NCBI RefSeq assembly: GCF_000626715.1 | Contig: NZ_AQRA01000003.1 | Coordinates: 434,001-498,000 of the forward strand | Direction: 5' to 3' | DNA length: 64,000 nt | From: Aquimarina atlantica | Lineage (GTDB): Bacteria; Bacteroidota; Bacteroidia; Flavobacteriales; Flavobacteriaceae | Shown here: piece by piece, positions 25,672 through 33,065 of the stretch | Numbering within the stretch: position 1 is the stretch's first letter | Layout: each line of letters begins with the position of its first letter | Program-made: the position numbers and the translations under genes | Notes under the pieces: model-generated | What the model was told of the DNA's origin: nothing | Databases searched by the model: none | Seen by the model: only the letters and a program-made list of their open reading frames with translations

Positions 25672-26802
25672 TTAATTATTCTGAACTTCTAATTTTTTTC
25701 TCTTATATTCAGACGGAGTACAATTAAACTTATTTTTGAAAGCCGTATTAAAAGTAGCTTTGTTATTAAACCCAACATCAAAATAAATGGTTTTAATACT
25801 GGCTTCAGAATTTTCTAGAAGTAATTTTTTAGCTTCTTCTAATCTATATTCATTTATAAATTGATTGAAATTCTTCTTAGACTTTTCGTTTATAAGCTTA
25901 GAAAGTATGTGACTAGAAAAACCAATATTATCTGCTAATTGTACTAGACGTAAATCATTATTTAAATATGGTTTATTTGTTTTAATATATGATAATAACA
26001 TATCGTAAAACTCATCTTTGGTAGATTCAGTTAATTCCTGATGATTTTCTTCTTTCAAAAATAGATTAGATAATAATTCTCCATTAAAGATAGAAGGTTC
26101 TTTGTATACCATATAACCAATGCCATAGATAGCTATAGACATTGAGAAAGAAATTGCATAATCCCAATGAATGTTGAAAAAAGAGAATTTAACCAATACA
26201 TAATAACTCATATAGGCAATAATAAAGACTAAGAATAAATTGATAAGGAAAGTAGACCATTTTTTTCTGATTACTTCATATTGAGAATTTTTATCACTTT
26301 TATGAAAGGTAATAAAATCTTTTATGATGATGATATAAATTATTAGTGATAAAGCTACCAACCAGGGAGATCGAATCGACCAAAAAAGATAAAAAAGAAA
26401 ATCGTCTTCATGTTCTTTAAGGTTTTGAAAACCTTCTGATGCAATAAGATAGTATCCATTAATAATAAAGGATAGAATTGCTGGGGCAAAGTGATACCAT
26501 CGTATTTTGAAATTTTTACTGTAAAATCTTGTAATATAAATGTACAGAAGGGGCCCAAATGCAAGATACCAGCTAGAGTCAAAAAAATAAAAATAAGGAT
26601 ATACAGACCCATAATTAGTCCAGAAAAAGACGTATTGAAGTAGAATAAAAGAAAAACCTAAAATAAGTAAAATAACAGGAAGGTTATTGATCCTTCCTGT
26701 TTTACGAATACTTAAAATAATACTTAAGAAGAATCCTAGTGAGCTTACGATTAGGAAAATTGATGTCCATGTATCAAAAGACGGAATAGGATTCTGTTCC
26801 AT
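25672..26802 (-). CDS. Membrane-anchored AraC-family transcriptional regulator
   Basis: 376 residues. The N-terminal 240 carry about seven membrane spans (for example FLIVSSLGFFLSIIL and ALSLIIYIIIIKDFI). The C-terminal domain is AraC-type with two helix-turn-helices (LADNIGFSSHILSKLINEK and IKTIYFDVGFNNKATFNTAF, about 285-370). Such regulators are common in Bacteroidota and probably sense a signal in the membrane. It starts 10 bp after the stop of rpe, so co-transcription is likely. The FG-GAP gene downstream may be a target or operon member; no direct evidence. Confidence 0.88.
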   Translation of the reverse strand: MEQNPIPSFDTWTSIFLIVSSLGFFLSIILSIRKTGRINNLPVILLILGFSFILLQYVFFWTNYGSVYPYFYFFDSSWYLAFGPLLYIYITRFYSKNFKIRWYHFAPAILSFIINGYYLIASEGFQNLKEHEDDFLFYLFWSIRSPWLVALSLIIYIIIIKDFITFHKSDKNSQYEVIRKKWSTFLINLFLVFIIAYMSYYVLVKFSFFNIHWDYAISFSMSIAIYGIGYMVYKEPSIFNGELLSNLFLKEENHQELTESTKDEFYDMLLSYIKTNKPYLNNDLRLVQLADNIGFSSHILSKLINEKSKKNFNQFINEYRLEEAKKLLLENSEASIKTIYFDVGFNNKATFNTAFKNKFNCTPSEYKRKKLEVQNN

Positions 26803-26812
26803 TTTGTATTGA

Positions 26813-27475
26813 CTAAGTGTTTATGATCTCTTTTAATTCTTTAATGGTTTGATTAGGATTAGTACTTTTAAAAACAAAACTTCCGGCAACTAATACATCT
26901 GCTCCGGCATCTATAAGTTGTTTTGCATTTTTATTAGTTACTCCTCCATCAATCTCAATTAATGTACTTGCATTATTTCTTACAATAATTTCGCGAAGTT
27001 GTTTTACCTTTTTATACGTATTTTCGATAAAGGATTGACCACCAAATCCGGGGTTTACACTCATTATGCATACCAGATCTATATCATTAATAACATCTTC
27101 TAGTAAACTTACATTGGTATGCGGATTTATAGCAACACCTGCTTTCATTCCTTCGGCTTTAATTGCTTGCAATGTTCTATGAAGATGTGTACAAGCTTCA
27201 TAATGTACAGTAAGAATATTACTTCCCAGGTCTGCAAAAGTTTTAATATATCGATCTGGATCAACAATCATAAGGTGTACATCAATTGTCTTGGTCGCAT
27301 GTTTTACGATATCACGCAAAACAGGCATCCCAAAAGAAATGTTGGGAACAAAAACGCCGTCCATAATATCGATATGAAACCAGTCTGCGTCACTATTATT
27401 AATCATTTCTACATCACGTTGCAAATTAGCAAAATCTGCAGCTAATACTGAAGGGGCTATACGTTTTGAAGCCAT
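26813..27475 (-). CDS. rpe: Ribulose-phosphate 3-epimerase
   Basis: 220 residues, normal length. A cytoplasmic TIM-barrel enzyme of the pentose phosphate pathway that interconverts ribulose 5-phosphate and xylulose 5-phosphate. Family motifs: SVLAADFANL (about 8-17), WFHIDIMDGVFVPNISFG (metal-binding His and catalytic Asp, about 32-49), DVHLMIVDPDRY (about 65-76), VNPGFGGQSF (about 140-149) and IDGGVTNKNA (second catalytic Asp, about 174-183). A -7 element lies 20 bp upstream of the start. The membrane AraC-type gene follows at 10 bp. Confidence 0.96.
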   Translation of the reverse strand: MASKRIAPSVLAADFANLQRDVEMINNSDADWFHIDIMDGVFVPNISFGMPVLRDIVKHATKTIDVHLMIVDPDRYIKTFADLGSNILTVHYEACTHLHRTLQAIKAEGMKAGVAINPHTNVSLLEDVINDIDLVCIMSVNPGFGGQSFIENTYKKVKQLREIIVRNNASTLIEIDGGVTNKNAKQLIDAGADVLVAGSFVFKSTNPNQTIKELKEIINT

Positions 27476-27494
27476 AAATCTATCTTGTTTCCCG

Positions 27495-27502
27495 CAAAAG
27501 TA
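27495..27502 (-). promoter_or_regulatory. Putative -7 element (TACTTTTG) of rpe
   Basis: On the minus strand this reads TACTTTTG, matching TAnnTTTG, about 20 bp before the rpe start. No clear -33 element is seen. Confidence 0.5.
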
Positions 27503-27746
27503 CTATTTAATATATTTATCCTTTGAATTTACTATAATAAAATATTCTTTTTTCGCTACTGTTTCAGAAAAAGAATAAACGGGTATCTCTTCGTATACTT
27601 GATATCTAATTTGACCGAGTATAAACTTTCCTTGTTTAATAGTGTAAACACAGGAATGCTCTTTTTTAAATAAACTTGAGGCGATAAATAGTATAGATTA
27701 GGTAATTAGAGAAAGCTATATTTTGAAAGCTTATGATCATCTATTA

Positions 27747-28154
27747 TTAATTGAATTTCATAAATTTTTGAGCTAGATATGAGATGCTTTTATAATGCTC
27801 TGGATTATGTTCTTCTTCTTTTTTTAAGAATTGATGCAATTCACTTTGATTGTAATGATCAGATATCACGGTAAACGAAGAGCGGGATTCTGAGAAAGAA
27901 GAACTTATAATTTCTTTATCCAGCATCTTAATGATATTATGGTGTCGATAATCTTTTCGTATTTTTTCGAACATCATTTTAACGGTTTGCTCTTCACCTT
28001 CTAGAATTTGAAAAAAATTTCCTTCAGAATATATCAATATCCCCATAAGACCAATTGCGTTATTATTAAGCCTAACATAATCCATAAGCGCTGTCATATC
28101 AGAATTTGATATGTTTGGATTTACGGTGCTAACATAACTTATTATATATCTCAT
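27747..28154 (-). CDS. Stand-alone BLUF-domain blue-light photoreceptor
   Basis: 135 residues, essentially one BLUF (flavin-binding blue-light sensor) domain of about 95 residues plus a short C-terminal extension. The flavin-switch residues are conserved with exact spacing: Tyr7, Asn31 and Gln49 match Y21, N45 and Q63 of AppA (24 and 18 apart in both). The motif GILIYSEGNFFQILEGE is typical. The semi-conserved Trp and Met of the last strand (W104, M106 in AppA) appear replaced by Ser89 and Ser91. There is no effector domain, so it presumably acts through a partner protein. It stands downstream of rpoD, separated by a terminator and unusual hairpins. Confidence 0.88.
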   Translation of the reverse strand: MRYIISYVSTVNPNISNSDMTALMDYVRLNNNAIGLMGILIYSEGNFFQILEGEEQTVKMMFEKIRKDYRHHNIIKMLDKEIISSSFSESRSSFTVISDHYNQSELHQFLKKEEEHNPEHYKSISYLAQKFMKFN

Positions 28155-28285
28155 GATGAATAATATATTAAGAGGGGGGTAGCTACTTAAATATACGAAT
28201 TTCGAGATACTTTTGCTAGAATATTGGGGGTTCTGTTGGGAGAATTTGTAATATTTATGTATAAAAATGGTTTTTTTATGGGTTC

Positions 28286-28312
28286 CCGTAAAGTTTTTAC
28301 GGATTACCGTAA
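28286..28312. repeat. Two overlapping, mutually exclusive small hairpins
   Basis: CCGTAAA-GTT-TTTACGG (28286-28302) overlaps TTACGG-ATTA-CCGTAA (28297-28312). Both are perfect and share the central TTACGG, so only one can form at a time. They lie between the rpoD terminator and the BLUF gene, about 130 bp upstream of the BLUF start on its own strand. Confidence 0.6.
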
Positions 28313-28341
28313 GAAAAAACCTCCGGTAATCAGCCGGAGGT
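28313..28341 (-). terminator. Intrinsic terminator of rpoD
   Basis: Perfect 8-bp GC-rich stem ACCTCCGG / CCGGAGGT (28319-28326 with 28334-28341), 7-base loop. On the minus strand it is followed by TTTTTTC. It lies 63 bp after the rpoD stop. Confidence 0.9.
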
Positions 28342-28404
28342 CATTCATCAATCAAAAAACGAACAGTTATGTTATAAAACTGTTTGTAACCGCAATTTAG
28401 GAAT

Positions 28405-29268
28405 TTATCCTAAATAAGTCTTTAATATTTTACTTCTAGATGTATGTTTTAATCTTCGAATTGCTTTTTCTTTGATTTGACGTACACGTTCACGTGTAAG
28501 ATCAAAAGTTTCTCCAATTTCTTCAAGAGTCATTGGATGTTGATCTCCAAGACCAAAATATAAGCGTATTACATCTGCTTCTCTGGGAGTAAGTGTTTCT
28601 AAAGCACGCTCTATTTCTGTACGAAGAGACTCATGTAATAGTGTTCTATCAGGATTTGGTGATTCTCCAGAATTTAATACATCATAAAGATTAGAATCTT
28701 CTCCTTCAACAAGTGGAGCATCCATACTTACATGACGTCCAGAATTTTTCATCGATTCTTTAACATCATTGATAGTCATATCTAATTCTTTTGCAATTTC
28801 TTCGGCACTTGGTGGGCGCTCATGCGATTGCTCTAAGAAAGCATATGTTTTATTGATCTTATTGATCGAACCAATTTTATTTAATGGTAAACGAACAATA
28901 CGAGATTGCTCTGCTAATGCCTGTAGAATAGATTGACGAATCCACCATACAGCATAGGATATAAACTTAAATCCACGAGTTTCGTCAAAACGTTTTGCAG
29001 CTTTAATTAATCCAAGATTACCTTCATTAATTAAATCAGGAAGAGTAAGTCCTTGATTTTGATATTGTTTTGCAACCGAAACTACGAATCTAAGGTTAGC
29101 CTTTGTTAGTTTTTCAAGAGCTCTCTCATCACCAGCTTTTATACGCTGAGCTAATTCCACCTCTTCATCTGCAGTAATAAGGTCTACTTTTCCTATCTCT
29201 TGCAAATACTTATCTAGCGATGCAGTCTCACGATTTGTTACCTGCTTCGTAATTTTAAGTTGTCTCAT
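28405..29268 (-). CDS. rpoD: Primary RNA polymerase sigma factor (Bacteroidota SigA/RpoD type)
   Basis: 287 residues: the short primary sigma factor usual in Bacteroidota, lacking region 1.1 and the non-conserved insert. Region 1.2 ([13 protein letters not shown]), region 2 ([47 protein letters not shown]), region 3 ([14 protein letters not shown]) and region 4 ([35 protein letters not shown]) are all present and intact. It directs housekeeping transcription from TAnnTTTG promoters such as those seen here. It has a strong terminator of its own. Confidence 0.96.
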   Translation of the reverse strand: MRQLKITKQVTNRETASLDKYLQEIGKVDLITADEEVELAQRIKAGDERALEKLTKANLRFVVSVAKQYQNQGLTLPDLINEGNLGLIKAAKRFDETRGFKFISYAVWWIRQSILQALAEQSRIVRLPLNKIGSINKINKTYAFLEQSHERPPSAEEIAKELDMTINDVKESMKNSGRHVSMDAPLVEGEDSNLYDVLNSGESPNPDRTLLHESLRTEIERALETLTPREADVIRLYFGLGDQHPMTLEEIGETFDLTRERVRQIKEKAIRRLKHTSRSKILKTYLG

Positions 29269-29435
29269 CTATAGTTCTCCTTGAAATTTAATTTTGTGAA
29301 TACTTAGGGCCTTTTACCTATTATACGTAATATGTTATAGAAATGTTACAAAAAGGTTGTTTTTTTATAAGAGATATTCTCCTGATTTTATTGTTAGCTC
29401 CTATTAATAAAGGCTGTAAGGCGAGTTAGTTATTT

Positions 29436-29490
29436 TTTAAGAAATTTGTCTTTTTTTTTAAAGACTCAAAAAAAAGACAAATTTCTTAAA
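29436..29490. repeat. Perfect 23-bp-arm inverted repeat, hairpin
   Basis: Left arm 29436-29458 (TTTAAGAAATTTGTC then eight T), 9-base spacer, right arm 29468-29490, no mismatch. It lies 23 bp after the stop of the barrel gene on the minus strand and upstream of rpoD. There is no U-tract on either side, so it is not a classical terminator, though it may still end the ECF operon transcript or protect its 3' end. Confidence 0.75.
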
Positions 29491-29513
29491 GAATGCAGCA
29501 GTACTAACATGGC

Positions 29514-30995
29514 TTAAAACTCATAAGAAACCCCTGTTTGAATTGTAAAATATAAAGGTCGGTAACTTTCAGAATTTTCACTTGCATTTTTTAATTGATA
29601 TTTTAATAAAGGCTCGACATTAAAAAATATCTTTTTTGATAGCTTATATCGAAGATTTGCTCCAATATTAATGCTGAAATTTGTTTTCAGAATATTAGTA
29701 TTGCTTCCTAATTTAAAATTATCAGAAATGGTATGTATTTTAATATTGTTTTCATCAAGAAATAAAAAACCTAATTCTCCTATTAGTGCTGTGCTAATTT
29801 GATTCTCTAAGATTTGATATTGTAATCCAAATAAAACCTCATTATAAATAGTCTTTTGTATTAGATCTATCTTTTCAGAATTTTCTATACTAGTGTTAGT
29901 AGGTAAGATTATTCCCAAATCATTAAGTATAATAGGTAATTGATTAGTAGGAACATTTTTTATTCTGTTGCTTAATTTTAATCGATTAAGTCCAACCCTT
30001 AGCGCTATTTTTTCTGTGTAATATGTTTTAAAGAGAACCCCATAACTTAAACTTATTCTACCACGATTTGTGTTTCTTGAGAGATGATCGCTTATCAAAG
30101 ATCCATTAGGAGCTATTGTATATGTTGGAGTGACATGTACTCCGATACTAAATTTCTGAAATGGTTTTTTCTTTATTGGAGTCATATATACTAATGTATC
30201 CTTGTTTTTACGATTATTGATAGATGTGTTCTTTTTGGACGCTATTAAAGTCTTTAGGGAATCGTCTTTATTTTCTTTAAGATTTTCGTTTTTAGACGCT
30301 CTGTTGTGACTATTGTTTAAAATTTTATCCGATTTATTTTTTATTTGATTTGTAATTGAAGTTGAGGATATTGATGTCCTTTTATTTGTAAGATTAGTTT
30401 TTGTATTAGAATTAGCAGAGTTTCGGATGTTTTTTATTTCTTCATCATCTTTATTAGTACCGTTTTTTATCTTGGGTGCTTGCTTACCTGTTTTATGAGT
30501 AGAAAGAGGTATTTTGCTGGTTATTCTAAAACTAGAATTCGAAACGTTTTTATTTGATGACAAACCAATACCATTATTAGTTTTATTTTCTAATATAGAC
30601 CAATTATTTTCTGTTGTACTTTTGTAGATATCATCGATGTCAGATTTTGATTTGGACGATACTGGTACTGTTGTAATAATTTCATTACCGGGTAATTGCA
30701 ATTTGCTGTTTTTTGAATCTATTTCGTCACATTTTTCTAGAGTTACTGGGGTTTTTATTGTAATATTGGTTGGGTTTTCTGTGATGATATTACCATTATA
30801 TGTATCGGCTGCAAAAAATATTAATAATAAGAGAAATATAACCACACCTACTACTTTTGTCCAGTAAAAAAGCGTATCATCTTCTTTTTTGGGCAGTTTA
30901 GGTTCTATATCTTCCCAGGATAAATTACTAGGTGATTGATCAAAACCTTTAAGTTTTTCTTTAAAAGCTTTTCCTATGTCTTTTGGGTCAGCCAT
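29514..30995 (-). CDS. Membrane-anchored anti-sigma-like protein with C-terminal beta-barrel
   Basis: 493 residues. A cytoplasmic N-terminus (FKEKLKGFDQSPSNLSWEDI, about 11-30) resembles the sigma-binding helix of Bacteroidota anti-sigma factors. One membrane span (about 44-63) is followed by a long Asn/Lys/Ser-rich periplasmic linker (about 70-270). A beta-strand-rich domain similar to small outer-membrane barrels follows (FSIGVHVTPTYTIAPNG on, about 272-493, ending in YEF). The start overlaps the stop of the ECF sigma gene by 8 bp. I infer that it controls that sigma factor and senses an envelope signal with its barrel-like domain. That one chain spans both membranes is unusual; the C-terminal domain might instead sit in the periplasm. 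Confidence 0.75.
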   Translation of the reverse strand: MADPKDIGKAFKEKLKGFDQSPSNLSWEDIEPKLPKKEDDTLFYWTKVVGVVIFLLLLIFFAADTYNGNIITENPTNITIKTPVTLEKCDEIDSKNSKLQLPGNEIITTVPVSSKSKSDIDDIYKSTTENNWSILENKTNNGIGLSSNKNVSNSSFRITSKIPLSTHKTGKQAPKIKNGTNKDDEEIKNIRNSANSNTKTNLTNKRTSISSTSITNQIKNKSDKILNNSHNRASKNENLKENKDDSLKTLIASKKNTSINNRKNKDTLVYMTPIKKKPFQKFSIGVHVTPTYTIAPNGSLISDHLSRNTNRGRISLSYGVLFKTYYTEKIALRVGLNRLKLSNRIKNVPTNQLPIILNDLGIILPTNTSIENSEKIDLIQKTIYNEVLFGLQYQILENQISTALIGELGFLFLDENNIKIHTISDNFKLGSNTNILKTNFSINIGANLRYKLSKKIFFNVEPLLKYQLKNASENSESYRPLYFTIQTGVSYEF

Positions 30996-31542
30996 TACTT
31001 ATTGCAATTTTTTTTAAACAATTGTTATTAGATGTTATTTTGGTTTTCAATATAACTTTTGCTCTATGTAGGTTCGATTTTGAAGTTCCTTCAGAAATAT
31101 GTAGCATTTTGGCTATTTCTTTATGAGAGTATTCATCGAGTTCATATAAATTAAAGACCAATCTATATCTATCTGGTAATTCTTGTATGTATTTTAGTAA
31201 TTCATCTAATGAAAGGTTTAGTGTTTCAGTATCAATTTTAGTATCTGCGATATTCTCTTTGTTTATGTTTATATCAGTAAAAGGTGTTTTTTTGTATTTA
31301 TCGATAGCTTTATTAATCGTTATTCTTTTCATCCATCCTTCAAAAGAACCCTTAAAATTATATTGATTTATCTTTTTAAAAATTGTAATAAAAGAGTCTT
31401 GTAAATTATCTTCTGCCTCATTATAATTTTTGCAATACTTTAGACTCAAAGCAAAAAGTGTGTCCCTGTAAAGGTGAAATAATTCACTTTGTGCTTTCCG
31501 ATTATTTTTTTGGCACTTTTTAATTAGTTTTCTTGTGTCCAA
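30988..31542 (-). CDS. ECF-type RNA polymerase sigma factor
   Basis: 184 residues. Region 2: SELFHLYRDTLFALSLKYC, NEAEDNLQDSFITIFKKI and GSFEGWMKRITINKAIDKY (about 17-80). Region 4: LDELLKYIQELPDRYRLVFNLYELDEYSHKEIAKML then SEGTSKSNLHRAK (about 111-168). Regions 1 and 3 are absent, as expected for the family. It is translationally coupled to the barrel-bearing anti-sigma-like protein. The CAACC-N15-GTCTA sequence upstream of it recurs upstream of the neighbouring lipoprotein gene, which suggests autoregulation. Confidence 0.93.
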   Translation of the reverse strand: MDTRKLIKKCQKNNRKAQSELFHLYRDTLFALSLKYCKNYNEAEDNLQDSFITIFKKINQYNFKGSFEGWMKRITINKAIDKYKKTPFTDININKENIADTKIDTETLNLSLDELLKYIQELPDRYRLVFNLYELDEYSHKEIAKMLHISEGTSKSNLHRAKVILKTKITSNNNCLKKIAISNG

Positions 31543-31681
31543 TTGGTTTTAAGCTTAATAAAGACTATGTTTAGAAATCTGAAATGTTTTTTCATAAACA
31601 AAAAAGAATTCGATTTTCATCTTCAATTTTCATTATGCGATACTTAAAAATAACACATAAATTATCACTGGTTTACCCTTT

Positions 31682-31706
31682 TAGACTGAATTGTTTTAAA
31701 TGGTTG
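31682..31706 (-). promoter_or_regulatory. Predicted ECF sigma promoter of the sigma operon
   Basis: On the minus strand: CAACC, 15 bases, GTCTA, inside the longer shared word TTACGCAACCATTTAAA (31695-31711). The same word and spacing occur at 32902-32926. CAACC and GTCTA resemble the AAC and GTC cores of ECF -35 and -10 elements. Transcription would start about 130 bp before the sigma gene. Confidence 0.65.
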
Positions 31707-31768
31707 CGTAAATGGGATGAAAAAAATATAATTAATCACAAGAAAATACTTTTATGTTATAGCTTAGA

Positions 31769-31802
31769 AGCAATCTTTCCTTTTTATTAAGGAAAGATTG
31801 CT
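31769..31802 (-). terminator. Hairpin after the lipoprotein gene
   Basis: Perfect 14-bp stem AGCAATCTTTCCTT / AAGGAAAGATTGCT with a 6-base loop, 11 bp after the stop of the lipoprotein gene at 31814. No U-tract follows on the minus strand, so it is called a terminator mainly by position. Confidence 0.6.
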
Positions 31803-31813
31803 AAAAATAATAA

Positions 31814-32872
31814 TTAACTCTCATCATTATTATCGCAGGCTTCAGCAAATAAAACTATTCTAATTATTTTAGATTCGTTGGTATCTGTGTTTTTGATGTT
31901 AACAAAAACTAATTGGGGATTAGTTCTGTTTAGATAGGTAGATGAATCTAAAATATTTATTTCTTGTTCTGCATGTTCATAGGTTTGATAAAATGATAAT
32001 GTTAATAAAGAAGTATCTATATTTTCCTGAAAAGAAAGAATGCAGTCTTTGTAGTCATTAAAAATAAAATTGGCGGTATCTTCAAAATTTTTCAATTCAC
32101 ATTCTTTAAATTCTACATAATCACATGAGTTTTCGACATTGCATTGTCTTTTGATGATGTATGTATCGGTTTCATTAGATATCTCTACAGTTTCATCATC
32201 TATTATCAAGGCTTTCCAATCAAAATTCCAATCTTTGGCCGTTTTAGAATCTCCTTCAAGATGGATATTAATATGTAGTTTGCCTTCAAGGAAAAAGGAT
32301 ACCCACGAGGTTCTATACGCATTACCTTTATCGTAAAAAATACCGGTTCCGTCATCATAAAAATCTAATAACGTGTCATTATAATTTTGATTATCGGTTA
32401 ATGAAGTGATTTTCCAAACGCAGTTTTTCTCTAATATTCTATTGCAATAGATGATAATCTCTGATTCGATACAAGTTTCGATAGTTTTTTTTAATTCGGT
32501 ATTGTCCTGTATGCTAAACGAACTGCCATCTTCTAGAATGGTAGTTATAGGATAACTTAGTCCTATTGCGGCATTGCTTCCTTCTGACTCTTCCAAAAGT
32601 CCTACAAAATCAATATTATCATAGACTATTCTACTATCTACAATTTCAGAATCTTCATTAAAAAGATATATATTAAAAGGATAAACAAAAGTGATACAGA
32701 TCGGTTGATCATCTTCATTCTTATTTTCAGAAATATTTTTTAATGAGTTAAATAACTCTGAATCTGTTTCTATTTTTTGGATATTATCCGGAAATAAGTC
32801 AAAGGATTCATTATGGCAGGAAACCATTAAAATTAGTAAGGAACTAAGCAGTAGGGTTTTAAACGTTGTCAT
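31814..32872 (-). CDS. Lipoprotein with lipocalin-like segment, likely ECF sigma target
   Basis: 352 residues with a lipoprotein signal (LLILMVSC, Cys at about 19). The middle (about 150-245) starts with NCVWKITSLTDN and contains LLDFYDDGTGIFYDKG and ALIIDDETVEI. It resembles the lipocalin-like domains common in flavobacterial lipoproteins. The C-terminal 100 residues have paired Cys and an acidic end. I do not recognise the whole protein. Its start lies just downstream of a copy of the CAACC-N15-GTCTA element shared with the ECF sigma operon, which suggests it belongs to that regulon. Confidence 0.75.
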   Translation of the reverse strand: MTTFKTLLLSSLLILMVSCHNESFDLFPDNIQKIETDSELFNSLKNISENKNEDDQPICITFVYPFNIYLFNEDSEIVDSRIVYDNIDFVGLLEESEGSNAAIGLSYPITTILEDGSSFSIQDNTELKKTIETCIESEIIIYCNRILEKNCVWKITSLTDNQNYNDTLLDFYDDGTGIFYDKGNAYRTSWVSFFLEGKLHINIHLEGDSKTAKDWNFDWKALIIDDETVEISNETDTYIIKRQCNVENSCDYVEFKECELKNFEDTANFIFNDYKDCILSFQENIDTSLLTLSFYQTYEHAEQEINILDSSTYLNRTNPQLVFVNIKNTDTNESKIIRIVLFAEACDNNDES

Positions 32873-32901
32873 GATTACAATTATTTAAAGTCTTTGTCTA
32901 A

Positions 32902-32926
32902 TAGACTAGTAGTCTTTAAATGGTTG
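32902..32926 (-). promoter_or_regulatory. Predicted ECF sigma promoter of the lipoprotein gene
   Basis: CAACC-N15-GTCTA on the minus strand, within the same 17-bp word (32915-32931) found upstream of the sigma gene. It sits 30 bp before the lipoprotein start, an ideal promoter position. Confidence 0.65.
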
Positions 32927-33016
32927 CGTAACATTAACTAATTTATCCCAATGTCAATAATAAAAGTATATGGAAGGGTGGTGTGCTAAGAGTTTAATAT
33001 GTGCCTGAATGAAATA

Positions 33017-33049
33017 AAAAACGCCTTCAAGAATTTTGAAGGCGTTTTT
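33017..33049 (-). terminator. Intrinsic terminator of pnp
   Basis: Perfect stem AAAAACGCCTTCAA / TTGAAGGCGTTTTT (33017-33030 with 33036-33049), 5-base loop, followed on the minus strand by a U-rich tract. It lies 16 bp after the pnp stop. Confidence 0.92.
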
Positions 33050-33065
33050 AAATAGTATAGAAAAA

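Noticed and set aside
27476..27746. Possible tRNA or small RNA gene between rpe and the BLUF gene
   Set aside because: No cloverleaf, conserved T-loop or clear hairpin-terminator pair could be found.
31584..31790. 68-residue plus-strand frame between the sigma and lipoprotein genes
   Set aside because: It crosses the predicted ECF promoter and a terminator-like hairpin, and its composition is not protein-like.
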